NCBI RefSeq assembly: GCF_022341425.1
Contig: NZ_JABFUC010000006.1
Span: forward strand, 62,001 to 126,000
Length of the DNA stretch: 64,000 bases
Direction of reading: 5' to 3'
DNA from: Billgrantia campisalis
Lineage (GTDB): Bacteria > Pseudomonadota > Gammaproteobacteria > Pseudomonadales > Halomonadaceae
A program made the translations under genes and the position numbers. Positions within the stretch are counted from its first letter, which is position 1, and each line of letters starts with the position of its first letter. A model generated the notes under the pieces. The model saw only the letters and a program-made list of their open reading frames with translations. It was not told where the DNA came from and did no database searches. This document shows, one piece after another, positions 46,636 through 58,239 of the stretch.

Positions 46636-46660
46636 GCGCGGCCGCTTCTGGCGGCCGCGC
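46636..46660 (+). terminator. Hairpin after degP
   Basis: A perfect 10-bp GC stem (46636-46645 with 46651-46660, loop TTCTG) lies about 75 bases past the degP stop, without a T-run. It probably marks the 3' end of the algU operon. Confidence 0.55.
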
Positions 46661-46683
46661 TGTCCAACCCCCCGCCATGCCGG

Positions 46684-46689
46684 TACAAT
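46684..46689 (+). promoter_or_regulatory. -10 element of a lepA promoter
   Basis: TACAAT lies 83 bases before the lepA start and just after the degP hairpin. The -35 at 17-base spacing (TGTCCA) is poor. Confidence 0.35.
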
Positions 46690-46771
46690 ACCCGCCATTG
46701 AATTCATACGACGTGGCCGGGCGCGGACGATGTCGCCGCTTCCGCCCGCGACGAACACCGGACCGGGCTAG

Positions 46772-48589
<1,818 letters not shown>

Positions 48590-48603
48590 GGGTCGACGAC
48601 AAC

Positions 48604-49407
48604 ATGGATTTCTCTCTTCTGCTGGTGGTGGCCGTGGTGGTGTCCGGCCTCATCTGGCTCATGGATCTGGTCTGGTGGCGGCCGGCACGTCGCCGCCGTC
48701 TGGCCGCCGCCGAGGCGGCTACTACCGAGGGACTCGGCCCGGAGGCAAAGGCCAAGGTGCTCAAGGAGCCGTGGCCGGTCGACTATGCGCGCTCCTTCTT
48801 CCCGGTGCTGCTGGTGGTGCTGCTGCTGAGAAGCTTTCTGGTCGAGCCTTTCCAGATTCCCTCGGGCTCCATGCGCCCGACCCTGGAAGTGGGCGACTTC
48901 ATCCTGGTCAACAAGTATGCCTACGGCCTGCGCCTGCCGGTGACCCATACCCGTTTCGTCGAGCTGGGTGAGCCCCAGCGCGGCGATGTGATGGTGTTCC
49001 GCTTTCCCAACGAGCCCTCGGTGAACTTCATCAAGCGCGTGGTGGGTCTGCCGGGCGACACCCTGCGCTACGAAGACAAGCAGCTCTACGTCAACGGCGA
49101 ACCGGTGCCCAAGCGGCTGCTGGAGGAGTCCCCCGACGGTGCGCGGGGCGAGCTGCTGCTGGAGGAGCTGCTGGGCGAGCGGAGCCACCGGATCTACAAT
49201 AATCCCCGTGACCCCGGCCCGCGGGTGCGGGAACTGGTGGTGCCGGAAGGGCACTACTTCACCCTGGGCGACAATCGAGACCACTCCAACGACAGCCGCT
49301 ACTGGGGCTTCGTGCCGGAGGAGAATATCGTCGGTCGCGCCTTCGCCGTATGGATGCAGTGGGACGGCGGCCTGCCGAGCTTTTCCGAAGTCCGTCGTAT
49401 CCACTGA
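48604..49407 (+). CDS. lepB: Signal peptidase I
   Basis: A 267-residue inner-membrane protease that removes signal peptides from exported proteins. Two N-terminal membrane spans (FSLLLVVAVVVSGLIWLMDL and FFPVLLVVLLLRSFLV) flank a basic cytoplasmic loop; the catalytic Ser is in PSGSMRPTLEVGDF and the Lys in NFIKRVVGLPGD. The box E GDNRDHSNDSRYWGFVPE follows. The length is close to E. coli LepB minus its longer loop. It is co-transcribed with lepA; a possible attenuator lies between it and rnc. Confidence 0.96.
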   Translation: MDFSLLLVVAVVVSGLIWLMDLVWWRPARRRRLAAAEAATTEGLGPEAKAKVLKEPWPVDYARSFFPVLLVVLLLRSFLVEPFQIPSGSMRPTLEVGDFILVNKYAYGLRLPVTHTRFVELGEPQRGDVMVFRFPNEPSVNFIKRVVGLPGDTLRYEDKQLYVNGEPVPKRLLEESPDGARGELLLEELLGERSHRIYNNPRDPGPRVRELVVPEGHYFTLGDNRDHSNDSRYWGFVPEENIVGRAFAVWMQWDGGLPSFSEVRRIH

Positions 49408-49432
49408 CGCCGGGCCGCCTCGAGGCACCGGC

Positions 49433-49478
49433 GTGCGGCGGGTGACGACTGTCCCCGCCGCACGGGTCGTCCGTTTTT
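49433..49478 (+). promoter_or_regulatory. Candidate attenuator in the lepB-rnc gap
   Basis: A 10-bp stem (49433-49442 with 49454-49463) competes with a second stem (49444-49449 with 49466-49471, plus inner pairs 49455-49457 with 49463-49465) that is followed by CG and five T residues (49474-49478), the layout of a terminator. Only one of the two can form at a time. RNase III of E. coli also controls its own leader by cleavage. Confidence 0.4.
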
Positions 49479-49530
49479 CCGGGCCGCCGCCAACCCAATT
49501 GATCGTCGCTAGTCAACAAGCAGGAGCTTC

Positions 49531-50238
49531 GTGAGCAACTCTTCCAACGCCCGCATCCTTGATGCCTTCAGTCGGCGCATCGGCCACACGTTCGGCGATA
49601 TCGTGCTGCTGGAGCTGGCCATGACCCATCGCAGCTATGGCGGGCAAAACAATGAACGGCTCGAGTTTCTCGGTGACTCGATCGTCAACTTCGTGATCGC
49701 CGAGGCACTCTACCAGCGCTTCCCCGAGGCGCGTGAGGGCCACCTATCGCGGCTGCGCGCGCGGCTGGTGCGCGGCCAGACCCTGGCCGAACTGGCTCGC
49801 GAGATGGCCTTCGGCGAGTGCCTGCGCCTGGGCTCCGGCGAGATGAAGAGCGGCGGGCATCGCCGCGAATCGATCCTGGCCGATGCCGTCGAGGCGGTGA
49901 TCGGCGCCATCTACCTGGATGCCGGTATGCAGACCGCGCGGGCCCGGGTGTTGGCCTGGTACGCCGAGCGGCTGGAGGCGATCGACCTGCAGGACACCCA
50001 GAAGGATCCCAAGACGCGGCTGCAGGAGTTCCTGCAGTCGCGACAGGTGCCGCTGCCGCGCTACGAGGTGGTCACGGTGGAAGGCGAAGCCCACGACCAG
50101 ACCTTCACCGTGGAGTGTCACGTCGAGCTGCTCGAGACCCACACCCTGGGCACCGGCTCCAGCCGTCGCCATGCCGAACAGCAGGCCGCCCAGACGGCGC
50201 TGGCCCAGCTCGAACCCCGGGAGGGGCGTAGCTCATGA
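49531..50238 (+). CDS. rnc: Ribonuclease III
   Basis: A 235-residue double-strand-specific endoribonuclease that processes rRNA and structured mRNA. The signature [20 protein letters not shown] holds catalytic Glu and Asp; a second acidic site is in [16 protein letters not shown]; the C-terminal dsRNA-binding domain runs from [12 protein letters not shown] to [16 protein letters not shown]. The start is GTG at 49531 after AGCAGGAGC. It overlaps era by four bases. Its leader has structured stems that could be its own substrate. Confidence 0.97.
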   Translation: MSNSSNARILDAFSRRIGHTFGDIVLLELAMTHRSYGGQNNERLEFLGDSIVNFVIAEALYQRFPEAREGHLSRLRARLVRGQTLAELAREMAFGECLRLGSGEMKSGGHRRESILADAVEAVIGAIYLDAGMQTARARVLAWYAERLEAIDLQDTQKDPKTRLQEFLQSRQVPLPRYEVVTVEGEAHDQTFTVECHVELLETHTLGTGSSRRHAEQQAAQTALAQLEPREGRSS

Positions 50239-51134
50239 CCCAGACCTGCGGCTTTGTGGCCATTGTCGGCCGTCCCAACGTGGGCAAGTCGACCCTGATG
50301 AATCGCATCCTCGGCCAGAAGATCTCGATCACCTCGCGGCGCCCCCAGACCACCCGCCACCAGGTGATGGGCATCAAGACCGAGGGGGAGGCGCAGTTCA
50401 TCTACGTCGACACCCCCGGTATCCACATCATGTCCAAGGATCGCAGCAAGGCGATCAACCGCTTCATGAATCAGGCGGCGACCCAGGCCCTGCGCGACGT
50501 GGACTGCGTGGTCTTCATCATCGACCGCACCCGCTGGAGCGATGAGGACCAGGTCGTGCTGCAGCGCCTCGAACACGTGAAGGCGCCGGTGATCCTGGCG
50601 GTCAACAAAGTCGACCGCCTGCAGGACAAGGCCAGCCTGCTGCCCTGGCTGGCCGACGTGGGTGCCCGGCGCGACTTTGCCGCCATCATTCCGATTTCTG
50701 CCAAGCACGGCAGCAACGTGCCGGAGCTCGAGACCGAGGTGGCCAAGCACCTGCCAGAGGGCGTTCACCACTTCCCGGAAGATCAGGTCACCAACAAGAG
50801 CCAGCGCTTCCTGGCCGCCGAACTGGTGCGCGAGAAGATCATGCGCCAGCTCGGTGACGAGCTCCCCTATCAGGTGACGGTGGAAATCGAGGAGTTTCGC
50901 GACGAGGGCAGGGTGGTGCATATCAGCGCCCGCATCCTGGTGGAGCGCCAGGGCCAGAAGAAGATCCTGATCGGCGAGAAGGGCGAGCGGATCAAGAACA
51001 TCGGTCGCGAGGCGCGCCTGGAGATGGAGCGCGCCCTGGAGGCCAAGGTCATGCTCAATCTGTGGGTCAAGGTCAAGCGCGGCTGGTCCGACGATGAGCG
51101 GGCCCTGAAAAGCCTTGGCTATGATCACGATTAA
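50235..51134 (+). CDS. era: GTPase Era
   Basis: A 299-residue GTPase that binds the 3' end of 16S rRNA in 30S assembly. G1 is [17 protein letters not shown]2 includes [12 protein letters not shown]3 DTPGIH, G4 NKVDRL, and the C-terminal KH domain has [20 protein letters not shown]. It overlaps the rnc stop by four bases (ATGA), the conserved rnc-era coupling, and recO follows after 17 bases. Confidence 0.97.
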   Translation: MTQTCGFVAIVGRPNVGKSTLMNRILGQKISITSRRPQTTRHQVMGIKTEGEAQFIYVDTPGIHIMSKDRSKAINRFMNQAATQALRDVDCVVFIIDRTRWSDEDQVVLQRLEHVKAPVILAVNKVDRLQDKASLLPWLADVGARRDFAAIIPISAKHGSNVPELETEVAKHLPEGVHHFPEDQVTNKSQRFLAAELVREKIMRQLGDELPYQVTVEIEEFRDEGRVVHISARILVERQGQKKILIGEKGERIKNIGREARLEMERALEAKVMLNLWVKVKRGWSDDERALKSLGYDHD

Positions 51135-51151
51135 GGGACGAAGGCCCCTGC

Positions 51152-51853
51152 ATGACCCCCGAACCCGCCTTCCTGCTGCATAAGCGGCCCTACCGCGAAA
51201 CCAGCGCCCTGGTGGAGCTGTTGACCCTGAGCCACGGCCGCGTGCGGGCGGTGGCCCAGGGGGTGCAGCGCCCGGGTTCACGTTCCCGGGGGCGACTGCA
51301 GCCCTTCGCCCCCCTGCACCTGACATGGACGGGGGAGGGCGAGCTAAAGCGGCTGCGTATGATGGAGAGCCGCGGCGCGGCGGCGCTGCTGGCGGGTGAA
51401 GGCCTGCTGTGCGGGCTCTATGCCAACGAACTGCTGACGCGCACCCTGGAGGTGGAGCTGCCGGTGCCCGAGGTATTCGCCTTCTACTCGGCGCTGCTGG
51501 AGGCGCTGCCGCGGCCCCGGGAGCGGGCCGGTGCGCTGCGGCGGCTGGAAGGGGCGCTGCTCGAGGCGCTGGATGCCGAGCCGCGTTTCAGCGAGCCCGA
51601 CGGCGCCGAGCTCGACCCCCAGTGTCGCTACCGCTTCGATGCCGCTACGCGTACCTTCGTCCCTGGCGAGCCGGGCATCGACGGCCGCACCCTGCGGCTG
51701 CTGGCCGGCGGCGACTGGGGCCTGCCGGGCCTCGCCGGACCCGCCAAGGCCGTGACCCGCGCCGCCCTGGCGCCGCTACTGGGGGCGCGGCCGCTGCGCT
51801 CCCGGGAGCTGATGCGCCAGCTTGCCGAACGCCGTCGAGCCGGTACACACTGA
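51152..51853 (+). CDS. recO: DNA repair protein RecO
   Basis: A 233-residue recombination mediator that helps RecR load RecA on SSB-coated DNA. The N-terminal OB fold is [20 protein letters not shown] and [19 protein letters not shown]; the helical C-terminal domain contains [17 protein letters not shown]. It has no zinc-cysteine cluster, as in other gammaproteobacterial forms. It follows era in the conserved rnc-era-recO-pdxJ-acpS operon. The 118 bases to pdxJ are non-coding, with a possible internal start of transcription not resolved here. Confidence 0.93.
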   Translation: MTPEPAFLLHKRPYRETSALVELLTLSHGRVRAVAQGVQRPGSRSRGRLQPFAPLHLTWTGEGELKRLRMMESRGAAALLAGEGLLCGLYANELLTRTLEVELPVPEVFAFYSALLEALPRPRERAGALRRLEGALLEALDAEPRFSEPDGAELDPQCRYRFDAATRTFVPGEPGIDGRTLRLLAGGDWGLPGLAGPAKAVTRAALAPLLGARPLRSRELMRQLAERRRAGTH

Positions 51854-51971
51854 TAGCTTTCTCGCACCTCTCGCGATGACCGTGAGGGGCGCCGGTCTGC
51901 CGCCGGACAGCCCCGAGAGCACGGCTCACGCGTGTTGCCTACTCCTGATTTATCGTCCCCATGGAGACCCC

Positions 51972-52760
51972 ATGCACCCTCCCCGTATCCTGCTCGGCGT
52001 CAATATCGACCATATCGCCACCCTGCGACAGGCCCGTGGCACCCGCTATCCCGATCCCGTCCAGGCGGCGCTGCTGGCCGAGGAGGCCGGCGCCGACGGT
52101 ATCACGGTTCATCTGCGCGAGGATCGCCGCCATATCCAGGAGCGCGACGTACGCCTGCTCGCCGAGGTGCTCAACACCCGCATGAATCTGGAGATGGCGG
52201 TCACCGAGGAGATGCTGGCACTGGCCGAGCAGATCCGCCCCGCCCATGTCTGCCTGGTGCCGGAGAAGCGCGAGGAGCTGACCACCGAGGGCGGGCTGGA
52301 CGTGGTCGGCGGCTTCGATGCCATCGCGGCGGCGTGCGCTCGGCTGGCGGCAGCCGGCTGCGAGGTGTCGCTGTTCATCGACCCGGAGCCGGCCCAGATC
52401 GAGGCCGCGGCGAAGGCCGGCGCCCCGGTGATCGAGCTGCATACCGGGACCTATGCCGAGCACGGCGGCGGCGCCGCCCGGCGCGAGCATGCCCGGCTCA
52501 GCGCGGCGGCGGAAATGGCGCTGGAGCTGGGGCTCACGGTCAACGCCGGCCACGGCCTGCACTACCATAACGTCGAGGCGATCGCCGCCATTCCCGGTGT
52601 CAACGAGCTCAATATCGGCCATGCCATCATCGCTCGGGCGCTGTTCGTGGGGCTCAAGGAGGCGGTGGCCGAGATGAAGCGGCTGATCATCGCCGGCCAT
52701 GAGGCTGGATTTCTGGCCACGCTCGAGGAGCACGACCACCACCACGAAGACGACGACTGA
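51972..52760 (+). CDS. pdxJ: Pyridoxine 5'-phosphate synthase
   Basis: A 262-residue TIM-barrel enzyme that joins 1-deoxyxylulose 5-phosphate with 3-amino-2-oxopropyl phosphate in vitamin B6 synthesis. Motifs: [22 protein letters not shown] near residue 6-27 in two halves, [42 protein letters not shown] split at 97-114, and [10 protein letters not shown]. The histidine- and aspartate-rich tail ([11 protein letters not shown]) is unusual and could bind metal. The ATG at 51972 begins the conserved core; GGAGACCC is a weak site. Confidence 0.95.
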   Translation: MHPPRILLGVNIDHIATLRQARGTRYPDPVQAALLAEEAGADGITVHLREDRRHIQERDVRLLAEVLNTRMNLEMAVTEEMLALAEQIRPAHVCLVPEKREELTTEGGLDVVGGFDAIAAACARLAAAGCEVSLFIDPEPAQIEAAAKAGAPVIELHTGTYAEHGGGAARREHARLSAAAEMALELGLTVNAGHGLHYHNVEAIAAIPGVNELNIGHAIIARALFVGLKEAVAEMKRLIIAGHEAGFLATLEEHDHHHEDDD

Positions 52761-52765
52761 CGCCC

Positions 52766-53143
52766 ATGATCATCGGCATCGGCACCGACATCGCCCAGGT
52801 GGCACGCTTCGATGCCGCCGTCGCCCGCCACGGCGAACGCTTCGCCGAGCGACTGCTCGGCGAAGTGGAGCGTGAGCGGCTGGTCGAGCATGCGCAGCCC
52901 GCTGCCTATCTGGCCAAGCGCTTTGCCGCCAAGGAGGCCTTCGTCAAGGCGCTTGGTATGGGCCTAAGGCGCGGCATGCGCTGGACCGAGATCCAGGTGG
53001 TCAACGATGCCCTGGGCCGCCCCTCGCTGGTGCTGGGCGGCAAGGCGCGTGAGCTGGCCAATGCCGCCGGGGTCAAGGCCATTCATCTGTCGCTGTCCGA
53101 CGAGGCCGAGCTGGCACTGGCCATGGTGGTGCTCGAGGGCTGA
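52766..53143 (+). CDS. acpS: Holo-ACP synthase
   Basis: A 125-residue phosphopantetheinyl transferase that charges acyl carrier protein (acpP in this window) with coenzyme A's arm. It has IIGIGTDIAQVARFD and KRFAAKEAFVKALG, the metal- and CoA-binding signatures. It follows pdxJ by five bases. Its last 61 bases overlap the 3' end of gacS on the other strand, so the two genes share sequence in opposite directions. Confidence 0.95.
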   Translation: MIIGIGTDIAQVARFDAAVARHGERFAERLLGEVERERLVEHAQPAAYLAKRFAAKEAFVKALGMGLRRGMRWTEIQVVNDALGRPSLVLGGKARELANAAGVKAIHLSLSDEAELALAMVVLEG

Positions 53144-55806
53144 GCGGCGTGCCAGGCCTTCAGGCGCTCCATGGCCAGGAACAGCTCATCGACCAGCGCG
53201 GCAATATCCGCCATTCCGCGTGAGCGAAGCCGTGTCTCCAGGGTCTCGGCCACCAGGGCCAGCGCTGGGGCCCCGCAGTAGCGACAGGCCCCGTTGAGGG
53301 CATGCACCGCATCCAGCAGCCCCTCCTCGTCGTTCGCCACCAGGGCGGCACGCAGCTCCGCCTCGCTCGTCGGCAGCGAGCGAGCCAGCTCATCGAGCAG
53401 CTCGCGCGCCAGGCTTTCGCTGCCGTTGGCCAGTCGCGTACCCAGGGTCAGGTCCACGGTGGCCAGGTCGCCACTGGCCGCGGGGTCCGGTTTCGCCGGC
53501 GAGTCGGCCACGGCGTGGGGCTGGGTGGCGGCCAGCCCCAGATAGCGGTGCAGCACCCCCTCGAGTTCGTTGGCGTCCACCGGCTTGATCAGGATGCCCT
53601 GGAGCCCGGCCTCGAGCAGCTGGCGGCGGTCCTCTTCCAGGGCGTGGGCGGTCACCGCGATGACCGGGCACTTCGCCCAGCCGGCGCCGAGCCGGCGCAG
53701 GGCGCGGGTGGTTTCCACGCCGTCGATGCCCGGCATGCGAATATCCATCAGCACCAGGTCGAACCGGGCGCTTTCGGCCAGGGCGAGGGCCTCCTCGCCG
53801 CTGGCGGCCTGCTCGATGGTCAGCCCCGGCCGCTTGAGCAGTTCGCTGAGCAGGCGGCGGTTGCTGGCGTTGTCGTCCACCACCATCAGGCGCGGCTGGC
53901 CCGGCGCCGCGCCGGCCGAGGCCTGTGCCTCGTTTTGCCGACGCAGGGCATCGGCGAGGGTGTGGCGTGGCAGCGGCTTGCAGAGGATTTCGCCGCCGCC
54001 CGGGAGGTTCAACTCGGGGAGCTCCAGGGGGCTCGTATTGGCCAGCAGCAGTACCGGACAGGGCGCGGCGGACAGCCGCTCCTGCCACTCCTCGAGCTGC
54101 TGGCTGGTCAGTCTTCCGGGTAGCGCGGCGATCATCAGGGTCGCTTCCGGTACCGCCCTCCGGGGAGTGTCGATCTCCACCACCCGGGCGCCCCAGCGGC
54201 CGAGCAGGTGGCGAAGCGCGTGCCGGCTGGGGGCGTGTGGCTCATGCAGGGCGACGCAGGCGCCGTCGAGGATGGGCTCCGGGGGAGGCGCCGGCTGGTC
54301 GCTGCTGTCCAGCGGCAGGGTGAAGGCGAAGGTCGAGCCGCGACCGGGTTCGCTCTCGACGCTGATCTGCCCGCCCATCTGCTCCACCAGCTGGCGGCTG
54401 ATGGCCAGTCCCAGCCCGGAGCCGCCGTAGTGGCGGGGGTGGCTCGGGGTCGCCTGACGGAAGGCCTGGAACAGCTCGTGCTGTTCCTGCAGCGACAGGC
54501 CGATACCGGTGTCGCTGATGCTGATCCGCAATACGACCTGGCCCGGCCCGGTCGACTCCTCGACCATGACGCGCACGATCACCTCGCCCTGGTCGGTGAA
54601 CTTCAGCGCATTGTGCACCAGGTTGGTCAACACTTGGCGGATGCGCAGGGGGTCGCCGCGCAGCGCGGCCGGCACATCGTCGTAGACCAGCCCCAGCAGC
54701 TGCAGGTCCTTTTGATGCGCCAGCGGTGCCTGCAGGCTGAGCGCCTCGTCCACCAGGTTCACCATGTCGAGCTCGGCGCGATCCAGCTCCAGCCGGCCGG
54801 CCTCGATGCGTGAGAAATCCAACACGTCGTTGACCAGCGCCAGGAGGTTGTCACAGGCCACCTGGACCTGGTCGAGCCATTCACGCTGGCGTGGCTCCAG
54901 ACGCGAACGGCCCAGCAGACGACAGAAGCCGACGATGCCGTTGAGGGGGGTGCGAATCTCGTGGCTCATGCTGGCCAGGAATTCCGACTTGATGCGGCTG
55001 GCCTCGAGCGCCCGGCGGTGGGCCAGGTCCAGCTCGATGTTCTTGATCTCGATGGTCTCCATCGACTCCTGCAGGTCGGCGGTGGTCTGCTCGATCTGGC
55101 GCTGCATGTTGTCGCGGGATTGCTGAAGCTCGTCGCCCAGGGCGTTGACCTGCGCGGCCAACTGACCGAGCTCGGCGGGTCCCTCCTCGCTGAGCCGAGC
55201 ATGGGAGTCGCCATGTCGCAGGCGCTGCAGGGCACTGCTGGCGTCCCTCAGGCTGGCATCCAGCCGGCGCCCCAGGCTCGAACCCAGCAGGAAGAGGCCG
55301 AGCCCCAGCACCAGCAGGACCAGGCCGGTGCTGGCCAGGCGCCGATAATGATCCAGGGTCAGGGTGCGGGTATCGATATCGATTTCCAGCCAGGCCTGCG
55401 GCGGGTTGCCCGCGCGGCGTTCGACGCCGTGCAGCGGTACCAGCAGCCGCCACAGGTCGCTGTGGTCATCCAGGCGTGTCGTCTCGGGGGGCGTCGTCGC
55501 CGCTGCCGCTGGCGTATCGCCGCGCCCCAGTTCGAGGATGGCCTCACCGCTGGAAGCGTAGACCCCGATGCCGCGCGCCTCCTCGATGGCCAACAGGCGC
55601 CGGGCCAGGCCGTCCAGGCGCTGGCTGTCCTGCTCGGCGAGCGCCGCGGCCAGGCTGGATGCCTGGAGTTCGGCGGCCAGGGTGAGGCGTTCCTTCATGG
55701 CCGACTTGCGCCACTCGGTGTCCTGGTGCAGCACCACCACGGCCACTGCCATCAGCGCCAGCGGCAGGCAGAGTATCCATAGCGTCAAACGGTTTCCGAG
55801 CGACAT
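53083..55806 (-). CDS. gacS: Hybrid sensor histidine kinase GacS/BarA
   Basis: A 907-residue tripartite sensor kinase. Order: two membrane spans around a periplasmic domain (about 8-165), HAMP, HisKA with His282 in SHEIRTPLNG, HATPase (GSGLGLAISRQL), a pseudo-receiver without the acceptor Asp, a receiver with Asp688 in LMDIRMPGIDG, and an Hpt with His835 in HALNGACRYCGA. It would phosphorylate GacA/UvrY and so control small Csr/Rsm RNAs. The start at MSLGNR follows AAAGGA. The gacS-cysM-rlmD-relA-mazG order is that of Pseudomonas. The last 20 codons are antisense to acpS. Confidence 0.93.
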   Translation of the reverse strand: MSLGNRLTLWILCLPLALMAVAVVVLHQDTEWRKSAMKERLTLAAELQASSLAAALAEQDSQRLDGLARRLLAIEEARGIGVYASSGEAILELGRGDTPAAAATTPPETTRLDDHSDLWRLLVPLHGVERRAGNPPQAWLEIDIDTRTLTLDHYRRLASTGLVLLVLGLGLFLLGSSLGRRLDASLRDASSALQRLRHGDSHARLSEEGPAELGQLAAQVNALGDELQQSRDNMQRQIEQTTADLQESMETIEIKNIELDLAHRRALEASRIKSEFLASMSHEIRTPLNGIVGFCRLLGRSRLEPRQREWLDQVQVACDNLLALVNDVLDFSRIEAGRLELDRAELDMVNLVDEALSLQAPLAHQKDLQLLGLVYDDVPAALRGDPLRIRQVLTNLVHNALKFTDQGEVIVRVMVEESTGPGQVVLRISISDTGIGLSLQEQHELFQAFRQATPSHPRHYGGSGLGLAISRQLVEQMGGQISVESEPGRGSTFAFTLPLDSSDQPAPPPEPILDGACVALHEPHAPSRHALRHLLGRWGARVVEIDTPRRAVPEATLMIAALPGRLTSQQLEEWQERLSAAPCPVLLLANTSPLELPELNLPGGGEILCKPLPRHTLADALRRQNEAQASAGAAPGQPRLMVVDDNASNRRLLSELLKRPGLTIEQAASGEEALALAESARFDLVLMDIRMPGIDGVETTRALRRLGAGWAKCPVIAVTAHALEEDRRQLLEAGLQGILIKPVDANELEGVLHRYLGLAATQPHAVADSPAKPDPAASGDLATVDLTLGTRLANGSESLARELLDELARSLPTSEAELRAALVANDEEGLLDAVHALNGACRYCGAPALALVAETLETRLRSRGMADIAALVDELFLAMERLKAWHAAQPSSTTMASASSASSDSDR

Positions 55807-55924
55807 CGGGGCATCCTTTGCACGGTGATTCGCGCTCCAGTATGCCACAGCCGGGCGGGATGCCTGTCCAGTGGGTGGCGGCCCGGATATAATGATGAAA
55901 AGGCGTTTCCATAAGGACGGTTAC

Positions 55925-56821
55925 ATGCACTTTCCCACCCTCGAGGAGGTCGTCGGCAACACGCCGCTGGTGCGCCTCAAGCGTATTGCGGCGGGCCGCA
56001 ACAATACCCTGCTGGCCAAGCTGGAGGGCAACAATCCGGCCGGGTCGGTGAAGGATCGCCCGGCGCTCTCCATGCTCGAGCAGGCCGAGCGCCGGGGCGA
56101 TATCGTCCCGGGTGATACCCTGGTCGAGGCGACCTCGGGCAATACCGGAATCGCCCTGGCCATGGCCGCCGCCATCAAGGGCTACCGCATGGTGCTGATC
56201 ATGCCCGAAAGCGCCTCCAGCGAGCGCAAGCAGGCCATGGCCGCCTTCGGCGCCGAGCTGATCAGCGTGAGCAAGGCGGGCGGCATGGAAGAGGCCCGCG
56301 ACCTGGCCGAGGCGATGATCGCCCGGGGCGACGGCAAGCCGCTCAACCAGTTCGCCAATCCCGACAACCCCCTGGCTCACTATCAAGGGACCGGGCCCGA
56401 GCTGTGGCAGCAGACCGGCGGGACCATCACCCATTTCGTCAGCTCCATGGGCACCACCGGCACCATCATGGGCGTATCGCGCTATCTCAAGGAGCAGAAT
56501 CCTGAGGTGCAGATCGTCGGCCTGCAGCCCGAGGATGGCGCCAGCATCGCCGGGATTCGCCGCTGGCCCCCGGAGTACCTGCCGAGCATCTTCGATGCCT
56601 CGCGGGTCGATAGCGTGCTCGATATCGGTCAGTACGAGGCTGAGGCGCATATGCGCCGCCTGGCCCGGGAGGAGGGCATCCTGGCCGGGGTCTCCTCCGG
56701 CGGAGCCCTGGCCGGTGCGCTGCGCGTGGCCGAGACGGTGGAGAACGCGGTGATCGTGTTCATCGTCTGCGACCGCGGCGACCGCTACCTCTCCACCGGC
56801 CTGTTCGCCCCGGAGGTCTGA
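55925..56821 (+). CDS. cysM: Cysteine synthase B
   Basis: A 298-residue PLP enzyme that makes cysteine or S-sulfocysteine from O-acetylserine and sulfide or thiosulfate. The PLP lysine is in GNNPAGSVKDRPAL, the substrate loop EATSGNTGIALAM and the phosphate loop SMGTTGTIMG are conserved. The short N-terminus and CysM-like GIRRWPPEYLP favour CysM over CysK. The ATG at 55925 follows AAGGACGG. It starts one operon with rlmD (two bases downstream) and relA-mazG-ppc. Confidence 0.94.
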   Translation: MHFPTLEEVVGNTPLVRLKRIAAGRNNTLLAKLEGNNPAGSVKDRPALSMLEQAERRGDIVPGDTLVEATSGNTGIALAMAAAIKGYRMVLIMPESASSERKQAMAAFGAELISVSKAGGMEEARDLAEAMIARGDGKPLNQFANPDNPLAHYQGTGPELWQQTGGTITHFVSSMGTTGTIMGVSRYLKEQNPEVQIVGLQPEDGASIAGIRRWPPEYLPSIFDASRVDSVLDIGQYEAEAHMRRLAREEGILAGVSSGGALAGALRVAETVENAVIVFIVCDRGDRYLSTGLFAPEV

Positions 56822-56822
56822 G

Positions 56823-58211
56823 GTGGCGATGCTTGGCAAGCGCCGGCCGCCTCGTCAGCGTTCCGGGGTATCCGGTCTGCAGGGGCGGCGAGAGGCGCCC
56901 CGTCCCCACGGCGGCCCGGGGCAGGCGGTGACCATCGAGCGCCTGGCCCACGACGGCCGCGGCGTGGCCCGTGCGGCAAGCGGCAAGGCGCTGTTCGTCG
57001 AGGGGGCGCTGCCCGGCGAGCGCGTTGAGGTGGCGGTGCATCGCACCCGTCAGCGCTTTGACGAGGCCCATGTGCGCACCCTGCTCGAGGCCTCGCCGCA
57101 GCGCGTCGAGCCGCCCTGTCCCCACTACGCTCAGTGTGGCGGCTGCGACCTTCAGCACATGACGCTCGACGCCCAGCGTACCCACAAGCAGGCGGTGCTC
57201 GGCGAGCTGCTGGCCCGGGAAGGCCTCGCACTGCCGGCCGCGCCGGCCCTGCTGGCCGAGCCGGGGACCGCTTATCGTCGCCGCGCCCGGCTGGGGGTGA
57301 AGGTGGATGCCGAAGGCGGCGTGCACCTGGGCTTTCGCGCGCGCCACGCCAGCCGGCTGGTTGACCTGGACACCTGCACGGTGCTGGTGCCGGCCCTGGC
57401 GACCCTGCTGGCGCCGCTGCGTACGCTGCTGGCGGAGCTTGAGGCCCCCCGCCTGGTGGGACACCTCGAACTGGTGGCTGGCGATGACACGGCGGCGGTG
57501 GTGGTGCGCCAGCTGCGCGAGAATGTCGCCGACCGTCGGCGCTGGCAGGAGTTCGCCGCGGCCCAGGGGGTGGCCGTTGGACGCTGGCTGGGGCGTGAGA
57601 GCCCAGCCTTTGCCTGGCTGACCGCGGCGCCGAGCCTCGCCTATCGCCTGCCGGGTGCCGGCGGCGGGCTGCGCCTGGGCTTCGCCCCAGGGGATTTTCT
57701 GCAGGTCAACGAGGCGGTCAACCGGCGCTTGGTCGCCACGCTGTGCCACTGGCTGGCGCCGCTCCCGGGATCCATGGTGCTGGATCTCTATGCCGGGGTC
57801 GGCAATTTCAGCCTGCCGCTGGCGGCCGATGGCGCCGAGGTGAGCGCGGTGGAGGGGAGCCCGGCGATGGTCGAGCGGCTGGCCGAGAACGCCCGGGCCA
57901 ATGGCCTGGTGATCGCGGCCAGCCAGGCCGACCTGACTGACCAGGCCGCCGTGGCGGCACGGCTCGAGGCGCTGCGCCCCCAAGCGGTGGTGCTCGACCC
58001 GCCCCGGGATGGTGCAGACGCCGCCTGTCGCGCCCTGGTGGCGCATCCGGTTCCCCGGATCGCCTATGTAGCCTGCGATCCCGCTACCCTGGCACGGGAT
58101 GCGGCACGCCTTGTGCATGGCGGTTACCGCATCAGCCGCGCGGCGGTGGCCGACCTCTTCGTGCACACCTCGCATCTGGAATCCATGCTGCTGTTCGAGC
58201 ACTGCGAATAG
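56823..58211 (+). CDS. rlmD: 23S rRNA (uracil1939-C5)-methyltransferase
   Basis: A 462-residue RNA methyltransferase. An N-terminal TRAM domain (IERLAHDGRGVARAASGKAL) precedes the iron-sulfur cysteines (PCPHYAQCGGCDLQHM); the SAM fold has DLYAGVGNFSLPLA, VLDPPRDGAD and the catalytic Cys in AYVACDPATLARD. It methylates U1939 of 23S rRNA. The start is GTG at 56823, six bases after GGAGG; an ATG at 56829 is possible but too close to a site. relA follows after 28 bases. Confidence 0.93.
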   Translation: MAMLGKRRPPRQRSGVSGLQGRREAPRPHGGPGQAVTIERLAHDGRGVARAASGKALFVEGALPGERVEVAVHRTRQRFDEAHVRTLLEASPQRVEPPCPHYAQCGGCDLQHMTLDAQRTHKQAVLGELLAREGLALPAAPALLAEPGTAYRRRARLGVKVDAEGGVHLGFRARHASRLVDLDTCTVLVPALATLLAPLRTLLAELEAPRLVGHLELVAGDDTAAVVVRQLRENVADRRRWQEFAAAQGVAVGRWLGRESPAFAWLTAAPSLAYRLPGAGGGLRLGFAPGDFLQVNEAVNRRLVATLCHWLAPLPGSMVLDLYAGVGNFSLPLAADGAEVSAVEGSPAMVERLAENARANGLVIAASQADLTDQAAVAARLEALRPQAVVLDPPRDGADAACRALVAHPVPRIAYVACDPATLARDAARLVHGGYRISRAAVADLFVHTSHLESMLLFEHCE

Positions 58212-58239
58212 CGGCCACCATCGCAAGGAGTGTAGCGAG

